Shown: positions 11,068 to 23,064, counted from the first letter of the stretch. The stretch is 64,000 nt of DNA from Polytrichum commune (GCA_950295325.1 OX485805.1:42618758-42682757); one strand, 5' to 3'. Notes: generated by a model not told the origin, from the sequence alone. A program made the numbers and translations.

Positions 11068-14000
11068 TCACAACTTTGATTGGCAGAATTTCTCTGACGA
11101 ACTGAATGGCCACCTGAACAAGTATGATGGGAGAGCCATTAATTTCCTGATCCACACAAACCTAACTGGTTTATGGACCACTTCCATCCTGCACAAAGAA
11201 TCAAAGCTCTGCTTCATGTGTGGAGCGACTACTTGTTCCTGTCAGACAAAAGAAATTAAGCTTCAGAGTCACAAAGATGTGAGATTGCACAGCCCTCCAA
11301 TTGTCCAATATGGTCATCCCTTAAAAATGACATAACTACCCTTACATCAACCACAAGCAAGATAAACAAACAACTCATTCACCTAAACTCAAACCTGATA
11401 TTTCCTGCACTCTCTGAAATCCCAAGTCGTTTTTACACCCCATGCAATGTGCAGGTTCTATATCATGAATAATTAGTCTTCTAAATGCAGTATCAAAAAT
11501 ATGATCCTAAACTCTAAACTTCAAACCCTGACCACAATAGAAGGGAAGGAGACAGGTCCTGCAAAATGGAGGCAGTGCCTGACAGGAAAGAAAAAGACAT
11601 TTTCACAAAAGAAAGAGAAACTGCATACCTTGAAGACCTCAAATGGACAGAAGACACTACCATTACATGCCTGCACAGACATGATCATGTTCCATAGTTG
11701 TCACTATGTGAAAAGAAGTCCACCACAACAAAACAAAGAAATGCAGTTGGAAGGTTAAATGATAAGTGTTAAAGTTGATCCAGTGCACACAACAGACAGA
11801 CTCATAACATAGGTCAGATGTTTTGAAAGTCTACCTCGCATTTTACAGCCATATTCTCACAACACTCTATATAAGCAAATTTACACAACAAGTCATATCT
11901 ACTGGAATCATCTTCTAACTCAACATGACTTTTGGTCAGGAGTTGGTTGATTTGCATACACTACCTTCCATGTTCAGTAGGTTTGGGTGCATGCTTAAAG
12001 GTAGTGTCAAGGATTGAACAAAGAGCTTTCTAATCGGTTTAGTTGAGGGTCAAACTCATGTTGGCATGTCAAGGTACTAAAATGAGCTTAGCCCTCAATA
12101 AACTGATATAGGTTTCTTTTCATTCAAATTCAAACAATACCTCTGAGCATGCACCACGAGTAGGAAGACATTATTGATATTGTATGCATAACAACCAATG
12201 ACGGTTCAGACAGGACCAACTCCTGACGAAAAATTCTGCAACAGAAATTCTGCAAAGAGCTTCAAACACAAGAGCACATACTATTGTCACTGCTATACCC
12301 CCCCCCCCCCCCCCCCCCACCCAAAAAAACCCTTATGGAGCAATGATACTTACTGGCATGACCACAGGCTTCTCATTATGCAACGCTTGCACCAGGTATT
12401 TTCCATGTGCACTATCTGAAGGGCACTTGTAAAGAACCAGAGCGGTATTTGCACCAAAAGGAGCCACTAAAGACCCTCTCCATAACCTTCGCTGGGGAGG
12501 CCTCATGGGGGCCTGCAACGGTTGTTCACTTTGGACATACTTCATGTCTGCACTAGGTCAAAATACATATTCCAACAAAATCATATCAAGATCACATTGC
12601 TCTTGTCCACAAGATATTCCAAACAAAGTCAAAAATCATTGCAAGTGCTGCTAATGTGGGCCACTAAGCTATTTCTTTATAAGCTAATAGTAATATAAGA
12701 TATTCAAGTGTCACTTCAGGAAACTTAGATATAGAGATCTTTAAAAACCATAAGTTCCTAGTTTGAAACAAATGCCTGCCAATATCACAAATGTGCATCC
12801 TGCACTACAACCAGTAAAACCCAACAGGAAAAACAAAGAGGAGATTACCATCATCTTCCAAGAAAAGGCCGAGGAGACAAGTAAAAGGAATGACAGTCTC
12901 TGCATGTGCAAACCGCAATCTCGCCTTCTCTGTCGCCTTGTCACTGTGAGACTCTGCAGCACCAAAAGCCAGCATTACGCCACGAAAGCCATCACACACC
13001 TCACGACTAGATCTTTCCTCCAAAGCTCATAAATGACAAGGCTATGCAAATTGGGTCGTGTAAATTGTTGTAAAATCCCAACTCACTTCTCAATCTTATA
13101 CAAACCAAAGGCTTTGAGCAGAAAAATCTTCATTTTTGTCTGTCAAGAACTCACATGCTTGCCGCAAACAAAACCATGCACTAAATGATTTATCCATAGT
13201 AGGCTCATAATCAGTCTGCATCACACCACTACTCCATACATTCAAGAGATAGACTGAACTTACTGTCAACTGCCATAGCTCGTTCCATGCTTTGAACTAC
13301 ATCATCAAGCAATGGAACACCCATTCGGTAATTAATTGTTGCTCCATAACCCTTCAGGTGATGCATTTCCAAGTCATCTGCCCACTCCAGCAACTCCACC
13401 TGCACAGAGCCACAAAATTGCTTCATCACTTTATTGTCCATTATCTGCACACCAGATATAACATACACAAATGAAACATGACCAACTACTATTTGGCCAA
13501 ATGCTAGTCAGTTGATGTAAGCCCTTGAAATATATCGTCCCTCAAAAATTGGAGTTAATTCTTTATCTTTCACCTCCTTCCTATGTCAGCACAAGACTAA
13601 ATGAAACTCCCACCTCCTCAGCAGTAAAAAGACCACATGCTCCATCAATAACGTCCAACAATGACGCCTCCTGTTAAAAGCACCGATTTTGTCAGACACA
13701 GAAACTCACTTATATAGACAAATACTACATCCAGCATTTACCCCATCCACAGCAAAGAACCACAACTGTCTATATATTTTCCAGCCGAAGGCTACAATCC
13801 ATAGTGTTAAAACAGCAAATCAAGAATTTCATTTTAGAACAGTTAACCACCACTTTAGGTTGAGATCAGCCACCACCCCTGAATGAGATTATCATTTATT
13901 GAATAATAGGATCACTCAGGATCTAGTAAGTGTCCTGGATTTCCAATCCATCATGTGAAAGACACAGCTGATAAGGATAATCTAACTTCACTCAACTATC

Positions 14001-16042
14001 AACATTACAATCAGTTTAAGACAACTAGTTTGCCTCGGTGAACATGGAAAACCTTGACTAGACTAACACTTGGACACCAATAAGGGTTAATTTTTCACTA
14101 GACAAAGTCATTCAGGTGCAACTGAACCAAACACTTACATTTTTACAAAGCAACCAAAGGGAGGTCACATCATCATTGGTGACTGCCAATCCAAAACGTT
14201 CCTTCACAGCCATGGCTACCGTGGTATAAGCCTGCTCTTGCCAGCCAGCTACTTTTGGTTTTCGCAACTTCTTCGATTCCTACATGCAAATAGAAATAAA
14301 ACTTCATGCTTGAAATACATAATCTGGATACACAAGCAATATAGTTTCCTTCAAAACCAACACAACGACTAAGAAAAAAGCAAGAATTCCGAATGAAGAA
14401 AAATGCTACAATCACACTTACTCGAAGTCTCCCATTGCCAAAAACATCAGATACATGTCTTTTTGAAGGATCTCCTCTACCTAGGACACAAACATGTCAC
14501 CTATTGATAGAAACAAACTGAAGAAGAGATGCAGATGCACAAAAACACGATGCAATAATGCCACAGAATCATGTCATGAATATGATTTTTAAAATACCTT
14601 GTATGCCATACAAGTGTCATGGAAGCGAAGGTGGATATCACGGCCTTTGCTGTCTGTAAGAACAGCAAAAGCTCGTTGTTTTCCCGGACCCAACGTCCCC
14701 TGGCCGGTAAACATCCCCATCCCAAAAGCTACAGAACTTGCAGAAGACCTTCCTACCTGCAATTCAAGAATATGAGAAGCACAATCTTCCAAAATCTTTC
14801 AACAAGGACACACACCACAACACTAAACGAACCAAGAAAAATGGGACTAACGTGTCCTCATATGTAGAATCACCTGTGTGGCAATAATTGGATAGATATC
14901 CGGGTGATACTCGTCGCTAAAAATCTCTGGAAATCTATTCCGATACCGCTGCGCGAGGTCATACAACTCCTCCTCGCCCTTTGGTAGTAGCTCCCCTCCC
15001 ACCTTTTTGCCTTCCCATGGTGATTTCCATCCTTTAATCCAAGCTGGAAGCAGATCCACATCCGGTGACGCCTTTTCTGCATCCGCAGCTAATTTTTCAA
15101 GCCGATCCGCAAAACCCTCCAGCTCTTTGATGCGCTTCTTCGTGGGACCACGTGTACCATGCCTAGCCTGATGAAATGAACATGCAACTCTTTTAGGTTT
15201 TCCTACTTCGAAGTTTCAAATGTTTCAAAGAAACTACTAAACCAAGCATCCCAAAGTACACAGTGCACCAGATTAATGCCATTCTTCAAAAGCACACACT
15301 CAAATCCACTTCAAAATTGACTTGAATATAACGCAATTGCCTGTATTCATAATCATGGAGGAAGGATAACACATACCACAAGATTGAATAGGATAGGAAC
15401 GCATCCAGCTGGCACATCTTCAGCTTCTCCATTCCCGTACTCAATACCCTTTCCTGCTGCATAGCTGCACAACAAAGAGAAAATCAATCAAAAATGAACC
15501 CAGTGTGGAATCCTTGAGGAGATTCCCTTGAGCTTTATGTTTCTGATTTTCAACATACTACACCCAGTCTCATGAGCAACCTATTGAACTCAAACGCTAA
15601 CCCTCCTCAACTCCTCAACTCCAAGCAGTGCCAAACAACCTCAAATTCGAGAATATTCAAAATTCAAACAGGAGAAAACACTACAACAGAATCTAATAAC
15701 AAATCACCAGATTTTCTCGCTCTACCTAATCCCAATTGTACCATCAACATTCTTTTACCTGCTCGACACTCATCTCCCTTAACAATTCACACAACAAACT
15801 TAACTACACCTAAATTTGAATGCAATTCGGGATAGTATGTGAGCTCAAAATTCTGGTCAAGGAAGGCTTCAATCAAACCTTGTGGAGCTCGATAGATGCT
15901 CCCTCACGTCAAACTCCGCCGGTGCACCGTGAATTCCAATCCAAATCTCTGCTACCAAGCTCAAGGAAATCAAAATGGTCAACGCTCGTGTCAATCGAAA
16001 TGTGCGCGGAGATCCTCCGTACCGATCCATGGCTCCCATCAT
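11068..16042 (-). CDS. MINPP1: Multiple inositol polyphosphate phosphatase (MINPP-type phytase), complete, 11 exons
   Basis: Histidine acid phosphatase family enzyme that removes phosphates from InsP6 (phytate) and lower inositol polyphosphates, expected in the secretory pathway or vacuole. Coding exons on the minus strand: 16042-15879, 15464-15377, 15167-14874, 14756-14598, 14279-14139, 13670-13614, 13399-13264, 13025-12849, 12547-12354, 11670-11629 and 11238-11068. All junctions are GT-AG and phase-consistent, giving 540 residues and a TGA at 11068-11070. The first ATG gives a basic N-terminus and a hydrophobic signal or anchor segment at residues 20-38. The catalytic RHGTRGP motif is at 86-92 (nucleophile His87) and the proton-donor HAE at 387-389. 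Family landmarks WKSPW, GGELLPKGEEELYDL, RFPEIF and CPFEVF are present. The C-terminus after the conserved PHMKQSFDSLC block continues about 40 residues in a basic and aromatic tail with no KDEL signal. Nothing suggests it is broken. Confidence 0.95.
12298..12318 (+). repeat. C21 homopolymer in a MINPP intron
   Basis: Twenty-one consecutive C residues lie in the intron between the ninth and tenth MINPP exons. On the transcribed RNA this is a poly-G tract. Confidence 0.95.
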
Positions 16043-16133
16043 CACCAAACAACAAGCAACAAGCAACAAGCAACAAACAATACCCCTAGTGTCGCCTGCA
16101 AGAGCCTTAGGTAGAGAAGAGTGAGCAAATGCG

Positions 16134-16142
16134 AAACCCTAA
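16134..16142 (+). promoter_or_regulatory. telo-box (AAACCCTAA) in the MINPP promoter or leader
   Basis: AAACCCTAA lies 92-100 bp upstream of the MINPP start codon, reading TTAGGGTTT on the gene strand. Telo-boxes are common near plant transcription starts. Whether this one is functional is inference. Confidence 0.35.
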
Positions 16143-16334
16143 GTTAGAAAAACAACTTCGGAGGAGGAAGACCAAGCGACCGACACGTGGATGACCATTC
16201 TGCTTGCCATGTCATTGGTGACGTGTCCACCGAACCTTGAACCATTACAGAGTCCTACGTGTGGAAATAAGTCTGACAGATTCTTAGATTTTAAGTCAAT
16301 GGCTTGGATAATGGTGATCATCAACATATATAGT

Positions 16335-16680
16335 GGTGCGCACATGAGCTTCCTCCGCCGCTTGGCCAGGCGGAGGAGGATGATAATCATCCGGCGTTGG
16401 ATGACCTCCGCCGGCTGTGGGGGCGGAGCGGACCGTCCGCCCCAGCCCGGAAGGGACGGGTCCGCCCCCATCAGCCACACCAAATCAAGAAATTTTTTTT
16501 ATATATAATAAAAAATGCTGACAGATAGGAGAGGCGGAGGGTTGAGGGCCAGTGCGCAGGCACTTGGCCTGGCTGGTCAGCCACCTCCCCGGCCCCCCCG
16601 CCGGCCAATCGCGGAGGGCCACCTGGCTTCCGCCAGGCTGGGGCGGAGGTGGCCCTCCGCCCATGTGCCCGGGACCTATG
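16335..16680. repeat. GC-rich inverted-repeat block upstream of MINPP
   Basis: About 345 bp, far more GC-rich than its surroundings, built from nested palindromes such as CCTCCGCC...GGCGGAGG (16350-16378), GTCCGCCCC...GGGACGGGTCCGCCCCC (16434-16468) and GGCGGAGG...CCTCCGCC (16530-16660). The outer ends show a similar inverted GCACATGRGC (left near 16341, right near 16665). It resembles a foldback or MITE-like insertion about 300 bp upstream of the MINPP start codon. No coding sequence is claimed. Confidence 0.55.
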
Positions 16681-16685
16681 ACTCA

Positions 16686-18389
16686 TGCCCCCTTCCCACC
16701 TGACTTTAGCTAATAATAAGACTAAAAGTTGGTTCTAACAACCCGGCCTTCACACCATCCACATTATCTAGTGCCCAGCCTAGTTGGCAAATGATGTGGC
16801 ATGGCTTAAAAGTGGAGGTTTTAACCCTCCAGCACCGACCCTCCCTCCCATCGGTACCTGGACACGAGGCAAGAATGTAGGAGCTTTAAAAGTGTCGCCT
16901 CCCGCCCTTGTGATTGTTTGCTTTTTAGTCTTAGCTATGAGGGCATGAGGAGCTTCATTAACAAAAACCAATGGTAAGATAGGTGAGTAGTAAGGCATGT
17001 GGGGGCAGGGGTGTTTTTCCCCAAAGTTTTTACCCGTCCACGTCCAAAAACCTCGAATTGAAAGGCAAAAAAAATTGCAACCCGTCCCAAAACCGGTAAT
17101 TTCAAAACCAACCCGTCCATGGAAAGGTTAAAGAAAAAACAACCCGTCCCAAAACCGGTAATTTCTAAACCAACCCGTCCATGAAAAGGTTAAAGAAAAA
17201 AAACAAGTTGATAAAGATAACCCGAAAGATGTCAGCATGTGATTGGTTGCACTTGGAAACAATAGTATCTTCCTTCAATTCTGCTTTATCTATTTTAACT
17301 GCCACCTGCCCCATTTCGTCCACATAGACTAGTTCAGAGAAACAAACTCAGATCCTTCACAGCAAGTTGTTGTCTCCTTCATCCTTTTCTCTCGGGATTG
17401 TATCTGCTTCCGAAGATACCGATCATATCTTCCAATTCTTCTTTCCATGTCGCGGTTTGAACCGGCTGCGGTGATGAGTGCCGTTTCCTTTCCTCTCTTT
17501 TTTCCTAAGTTGCACTTTCTGAGTTCCTCTTGGTCCAGTGAGCACTGCAATATGTGAGAGGGGTTTTTCTAAACAAAACCTTATCAAAAGTCATCTACGT
17601 ACTATGTTGAAGTTAATTAGAAACTTTAGATGCTTTGATGCGCATTTCATGTGCAAATATTCCATTTGAAAACATCAATTGGAATGCAGTGATGCTTGTT
17701 TGGAGAAACATGAAGGATAGGAGAATTCATCCACTTCTTTGAAGGGTAAGTAGCTCTTTGTTTTAAAAAATTTGAACATGTTTATATATACTAATTCATA
17801 TTCAATTACTAAGTTTACCTTCAATTATAATCTTTAACATGTTAAAAAGGTTCTAAATTTTGTGGTTGATGAATTAATGTACGTAGGTGAATCAAGCACT
17901 TCAAGATTGATATTTTGATTGGGTATTAGTGGTTTGATTGCATTATGCTTATATTCACATGTCATATATGACATAATGTAATTGATATTTGTACCATTTT
18001 TTTTTGGAAAATATTTTATTTAAAAATGTTATTTTTAGAACCCGTCCAAAGTGAATTTGACACATCCCAAAACCGGTTCATTTTCTAAGAACCCGTCCAC
18101 TGGAAATGTTTTTTTTTAATAAACATGTCCGTAGCCATGTCAGGGACCTTGTGAAAAATCACCACTGCATGTGGGAGTGGGACAAAAACTACCCAACGTT
18201 CATTGCTTGGTAGACAAAACAATGAGCATGTGTGAAAGCTACTTAACTAAAAGCTACTTAAAAAATCTCCGGAGCAAGTTCTTGTAGGTGCATTGGGATA
18301 GCCGGATGCCTCCGCTATAACCGAGGGAGCTTTACCCGGTTTTTAGGAAATACTTCTAGTCTTAGCTAAAGTTAGGTGGGAAGGGGGCA
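16686..18389. mobile_element. 1.7-kb element with long terminal inverted repeats
   Basis: Left end TGCCCCCTTCCCACCTGACT continues as TTAGCTAA...AAGACTAAAAGT. The right end is its inverse: ACTTCTAGTCTTAGCTAAAG then TTAGGTGGGAAGGGGGCA. The arms extend about 50 bp with mismatches. The element is flanked by TCA on both sides (16683-16685 and 18390-18392). Inside is a direct repeat of 'aacccgtcccaaaaccggtaatttc..aaccaacccgtccatg.aaaggttaaag' at about 17084-17200, and a basic minus-strand open frame (17329-17550) that I do not recognise. Superfamily uncertain; a 3-bp duplication would fit PIF/Harbinger or CACTA. Confidence 0.6.
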
Positions 18390-18392
18390 TCA

Positions 18393-18982
18393 GGGCCACT
18401 TCACACACGAGACTGAAGGCCCATGACCATGGCAATGTAAGAGCTCTCATTGGTCGAAAAGGCGTAGACCGTCCAAGTTCACTTCACACTTGGAGGTGAA
18501 CACCTAAAGGCCCAACGAAAAGTCCGTGAATGAAAAATCCACATGGAGTCCTACATGGAAAGTTGTGGATAAGGGTGCATGCTCTACCGGAATTTGCGTC
18601 AAACCCACCTTCAAGAGGTGGGCCTGACGCAAATTGCAGGAGACCATGACTTTTTTTAATATTTTTCTAGCAAGACATATTTTAGGATAGACTGCATGAT
18701 AGATTCCAAGACATATTCCAAGACAAACATACACCACCAAGTAATTCTCTTAAATTGATAAAGTTTGAGACATTTTATATTAAACCACATCCTCCCCCCT
18801 TTTTCCGCCAACAAAATATGTAATGGTCCCGCAACATGGTTCATTCTCACTTCACACTATGCTTGAGGGCCCATGACTACATAAAATAGCTTTCCCAAAA
18901 CCCATGGTGCGGCCTTTGGATGAGAGTCAAGGATCCTCACCATTACGAGGTTACGGCTCTTGGCTCATGTGTGAAGCAGCCC
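18393..18982 (+). mobile_element. 590-bp inverted-repeat element, family C, copy 1
   Basis: Ends are inverted copies of GGGCCACTTCACACAYGAG (left 18393, right ending 18982). The centre carries a hairpin made of 'ccggaatttgcgtca' and 'tgacgcaaatt' around 18590-18640. The whole element aligns with the reverse complement of 60677-61278. TCA precedes it at 18390-18392. It is joined directly to a second, diverged member (18983-19460) that ends in the same terminus followed by TCA. Confidence 0.8.
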
Positions 18983-19460
18983 TGAGAGCCCGTGACCATT
19001 ACACTTCAATCACTCTCATTTGTGGAAAAGGCGGTGCCGGTCCAACTTCGCTTCACACTACGCTTGAGGGACCAACGGAGTATGTGAATGCAAGATGGAT
19101 GTAAATTCTACATAAATTCCTACATGGCATCAAATGGATCATGTTCCATGGTCACTTGGACTATTTTCAAAAACCACCTCTTGGAGGTAGGCCTAACACA
19201 AAACCGTTAGACCATGGCACTTTGAACACTCACAACCATTGATTCATTCTATTTTATCATGTGTGAGGAACTGCATGAATAGAATTTCATCGAAAAAGCA
19301 TTTGGTTGAGGGCCCGGTCACATATGACTTCACACTACACTTGAGGATCCGTGACCACACTACATGATTTTGGAGGTGTCTTGGGACAACCTTTGGACAC
19401 TTTCTTTTGGGTTCTCACAATGTCATGGTCACGGCTCTTGGCTCATGTGTGAAGTGGCCC
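18983..19460 (+). mobile_element. Family C element, copy 2, fused to copy 1
   Basis: This member reads 'gagagcccgtgaccattacacttcaatcactctcatttgtgg', later 'cacctcttggaggtaggcctaacac', and ends 'ggctcatgtgtgaagtggccc' at 19460. These parallel successive parts of copy 1. It shares the central terminus with copy 1, and the pair as a whole is bracketed by TCA (18390-18392 and 19461-19463). Confidence 0.6.
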
Positions 19461-19523
19461 TCAACCAATTTAATGAGGTATGGTACAGGGCCCTATCATT
19501 GTGTGGGCACTTCCAACTCTAAA

Positions 19524-20228
19524 AAGGTAGATAGGTCTTAAATGGTTACTTCCTCCAACTATCCCACTTCTCCTAGGATATGAAACACACAACAAATGCA
19601 AGATGGTTAGCACATCCAAATCAAGGATGTAGCCACTTTCATCATACTTTCCGGAGCTTGTATGAATACCATCTGAACTCTGTATCATCAACCTCCTTAA
19701 TGTCACTCCTTCTCTTATATCCTAAAATCCTAGGGAACAAATGCTCTCAGTTTAAATCTCACTCCTTGTTATCAAGTTTCCCTCCCATATATTATGGGGT
19801 TTGACATTAAAACAAACCATCAAAGTATTCAAACCACACGTTCAAATGCATCATGTTGTCATCATTGTCATTATTTTAATGTTAACTTTGTGTTGTTTCA
19901 TAATGTCACATGCTACACTAATCCTCTTTTATCACACATCCATGTTAACATTACATAACTCCTTAATATCACATGCACTTTTGGTTGCCACAAATGTGAT
20001 ATTACGGAGTTTAGAGTGTATCTTATTCATTGTCGAAGTGAAGATTCTCGTGCTCGTTAAATGGTCATGTAGGTCCCCTCAATTATGTTGATTATTGAGC
20101 CTATAATGATCATCATATTTTGAGCACGTAATCCAATCTCTTCTGAACACGTGTCTTTTTAATATCTGCTCTTGGAGCCATACCACACCACATACCACTC
20201 AAATATAAATGCTTGATTAAGATAAGTG
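19524..20228 (-). repeat. Interspersed repeat R1, copy 2, split by a MITE
   Basis: The left half (19524-19668) and right half (20019-20228) match contiguous sequence in R1 copies at 22203-22512 and 33128-33476. The family A MITE at 19669-20018 separates them. Landmarks are 'aaggtagataggtcttaaatggtta', 'cttctcctaggatatgaaacaca' and, after the insert, 'gagcacgtaatccaatctcttctgaacacgtgtctttttaatatc'. Confidence 0.8.
19669..20018 (+). mobile_element. 350-bp MITE, family A, copy 2 (nested in R1)
   Basis: Starts CCATCTGAACTCTG and ends GAGTTTAGAGTG, flanked by TA at 19667-19668 and 20019-20020. The uninterrupted R1 sister at about 22353 reads 'ccatataaatttcttattcac', which aligns with 'tgtatgaata' joined to 'tcttattcatt'. 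That supports insertion at a TA with TA duplication. It aligns full length with the reverse complement of 8594-8943. Confidence 0.85.
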
Positions 20229-21148
20229 ATTGATTCCAACACATCTACTGTAAATCATTCTAGCTTGGCCAAGCCTGCCAAACCTCCCCCAAACAAGCTA
20301 CTTATTGGGGTATGGTGGGTGGCCATATTGTGGGCACTTTGAGCCCTACAAACAATTTTTTGTTGCATCAAAGATGGATGGTTGTGTTGTGAGCTTGAAG
20401 TTGGTATTCATGAACACTTCACTCATTCTCATGCTTGTGGAGATGATACAATCTTCTATAAATTCACCACAAACCACTAGAGTTCATCATTTCTCCGCGA
20501 TTTCAAAGTTAAAACTACACATGCAACAATACAACATATGTTTGTGACAACAACAATTCACCATTATAGACTATCTAGCAATTTGAAGATAGTCTTGAAC
20601 AAAGATCTAAGGGATTGGATGGAGGCATGTAGTGATGCATGGTTTTCATAGTTTATGTTGACAATATTTGACAGTGCACATTGGATTCAACATTTTAGAA
20701 TCTCAAACGACCCAATATCTCAAATATGGCATGAACTAGGACCTACTATCCAAAGAGAGAGATATGAAAGCAATGCATGTGGAGATCAAGATTACAAGTG
20801 CACTCTACAAACTTGTACTCTACTTTCTTGCAATGAATACTTTGCGATGAGCATATCAACTATGTCTAGAATTATGTCTTCATTGTGTGCAACCTCCCCA
20901 CTATACTACCAAGTTATTTGTTCACTTCCATCATTGTTAACTTGGCACCACCTTCCTTGTGTCTTTCCCACTCAAATTTCAAGGAACCATGCTTCTCGGT
21001 GGTAGAGATGGAGTAGGTACCACCAACACCACATGGCATCTATGTTGGATTTGTTGATGTAAAACCAACGTTAATCACTAAGCTTACCACTATTAGTATG
21101 GAATTAACTCACTATTAGTTGTAGCACTATATGTAAAATATATTTCAT
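20229..21148. other. Gap between R1 copies
   Basis: About 0.9 kb of AT-rich sequence. No gene, repeat pair or structured element recognised. Confidence 0.4.
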
Positions 21149-21481
21149 TAGGACACCTATATTTGAGTGGTGTGTGGTTAGATGTGCTTACAAGAACAGA
21201 TACTAAAAGTACATGCGTTTCAAAGAGAGTAGACCACATGCTCAAAATATGATAACCATTCTAGGTTTGATAGTCAACATAATTGGGGGACCTAGTTTAT
21301 ATGACCATTTCAAAAGCACAAGAATCTTCACTTTGATAATGATTAGAGCTCCAAAAATTATGAGTAAAGTGGCTTCGGCCTTGCACTGGATTTGCTGCCC
21401 ATCTCGTACTAATTGCATGTATCATATCATAGGGGAAGTCAGCTAGTCAGAAAAAGTAACCATTTAAGGGTTTACTACCTT
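21149..21481 (+). repeat. Interspersed repeat R1, copy 3
   Basis: Begins 'attaggacacctatatttgagtgg' and runs to 'catttaagggtttactacctt'. It aligns with copy 1 over the full length with scattered substitutions and small indels. Confidence 0.7.
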
Positions 21482-22202
21482 ACTGAATCTGAGGCTCTGA
21501 CTCACATTGGCCAATTAGCATCTGAGAATTCAACAATAAAATCTGGACATTCTATTCCATTCTTCTCACGTATCAGGTATGTGAAAAGAGATAAGCACTC
21601 AGAAGGGTAAAACTGTACCATCAAATTGTCTTATCCTTTGTCTGAGTAGATCACAGGCCAAAATTTCAGTAACCTACCAAATATTGCTCATATAAAGACA
21701 TTGCAAGTCTTCAGGAAATGTATTTGGCTTTCTTTAGGTGGAAAGAGGGCTGTAAAAAAATGTCAATCTACAGATCTTGAAACTTGTCTCAGCATAATTT
21801 TAGTGTGAAAAAAACAGCACGTGTGTTCTGAAAGTGCAGATTGAGGCCAGTGTTTGACCTTCAATCTGTTTCGAAGGGCTCATAACAAATATATGCTATG
21901 ATTGGTAACCCCATCCATAAATTGTAAATCTTCTCTATATACTTACAGCAGAACCTCTATATTCAAGAGTTCTAATCAGAGGGATGTTGTTGTAGTTCCT
22001 GTCTGTCAAGAATAAATCAAGAGAATCGTCATGCTCGGACATCCTTCCCAAAACCACCCTTCATCCAAGGTGACTGAACTTTGGGGCCACCGTCCCCAAG
22101 CAGCAAGTCTTCTGCTCCACTCTCAATTAAGTCGAGGGGCTCGAGCATAGTTTCCTCCTTCATCACCTAATTCCACCAAATATGACACAAACTTAGAGGC
22201 AG
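21482..22202. other. Gap between R1 copies
   Basis: No supported feature. Confidence 0.4.
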
Positions 22203-22512
22203 TTAAAATGGTAGATAGGTCTTGGATGCTAAATTTTCCAACTAGCCCACGTCTCCTATGATATGAAACACATGATTAGTACAAGATGGTTGGCCGAATT
22301 CAACTCCACATCCAAATCGAGGCCATAGCCACTTCCTCATAACTTTTGGAGCCCATATAAATTTCTTATTCACTATCAAAGTAAAGATTCTAGTACTCAG
22401 TAAATGGTTATATAGGTCTCCCCAATTATGGTGACTTTTGACCTAGAGTGGTTATCATTTTTGAGTGCACAGTCCAATCTGTTTTGTACACAAATTAGGC
22501 ACATCTATGTTA
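22203..22512 (-). repeat. Interspersed repeat R1, copy 4 (uninterrupted)
   Basis: Inverted relative to copies 1 and 3. It begins 'atggtagataggtcttgg' and passes 'tctcctatgatatgaaacacatgattagtacaagatgg' and 'gtgcacagtccaatctg'. It serves as the empty-site reference for the MITE inserted in copy 2. Confidence 0.7.
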
Positions 22513-22585
22513 GCTGCTGACATATGTTAAAACCAATATCCACGAGGGTATACATTCGCAAGTATGTACTTAAGTTTGAACCTGA

Positions 22586-22984
22586 GGGCCACTTTCACTA
22601 GAGGGCCAAGAGCATCCCACTGCACTTTCCACTAGAGCTTGAGGATCTACGGGACCAGGGAAGTTTAAATGGATGATAATAAACCTCTGTGAGTCCTGCA
22701 TGGACTGCAATAAATAATGTTTCAAGGCCTACAGGATTCTCCAGTTAGACTCACTTCGAAGAGGTGGGTCTAACACATAACTGGGAGTCCGTGACACTTC
22801 AAAATCTCACAACTCTTAATTTAAAAGAATTTATTCCATAGAAGGGCCCACATAATTAAGATCACATATGTTTTTACACCCAAAATTCAAATTCAAATTT
22901 CCATGGGACGGCCTTCGGATGATTTTCAAGGTCCCTCACAATTTTGTAGTTGCCATCCTTGGCCATAAGTGCGAAGTGTGGCCC
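22586..22984 (+). mobile_element. Family C element, copy 3 (diverged, 399 bp)
   Basis: Starts GGGCCACTTTCACTAGAGGG and ends 'gccataagtgcgaagtgtggccc', a worn version of the family C terminus. The middle keeps the paired motif 'gttagactcacttcgaagaggtgggtctaacac' equivalent to the hairpin of copy 1. Confidence 0.6.
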
Positions 22985-23002
22985 TAAGACCATTCTCTAA
23001 TA

Positions 23003-23064
23003 GCCCGCCCACACCTGCTGGTGGGAGGGCTAGTCGCAGGCTCCCACCAGCAGGGGGCCACTTT
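23003..23064. repeat. GC-rich hairpin with CACACCTGCTGGTGG core
   Basis: CCTGCTGGTGGGAG and CTCCCACCAGCAGG face each other across about 13 nt. The same core (CACACCTACTGGTGG) forms the hairpin at 23979-24050. The sequence between the two hairpins includes a partial family B MITE relative (about 23449-23700) and two copies of 'aaaaccggaggatgtcaac' (23320 and 23785). Confidence 0.65.

Noticed and set aside
14422-14480. A 59-nt candidate MINPP exon with AG/GT borders and an open frame
   Set aside because: Including it shifts the frame into the next exon. Joining 14598 directly to 14279 keeps phase and aligns without gaps to the plant MINPP family, so it was left out.
16686-19460. A single large composite transposon covering both TCA-flanked elements
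   Set aside because: The inner ends at 18389 and 18393 belong to different terminal-repeat families, so two adjacent insertions explain it better.
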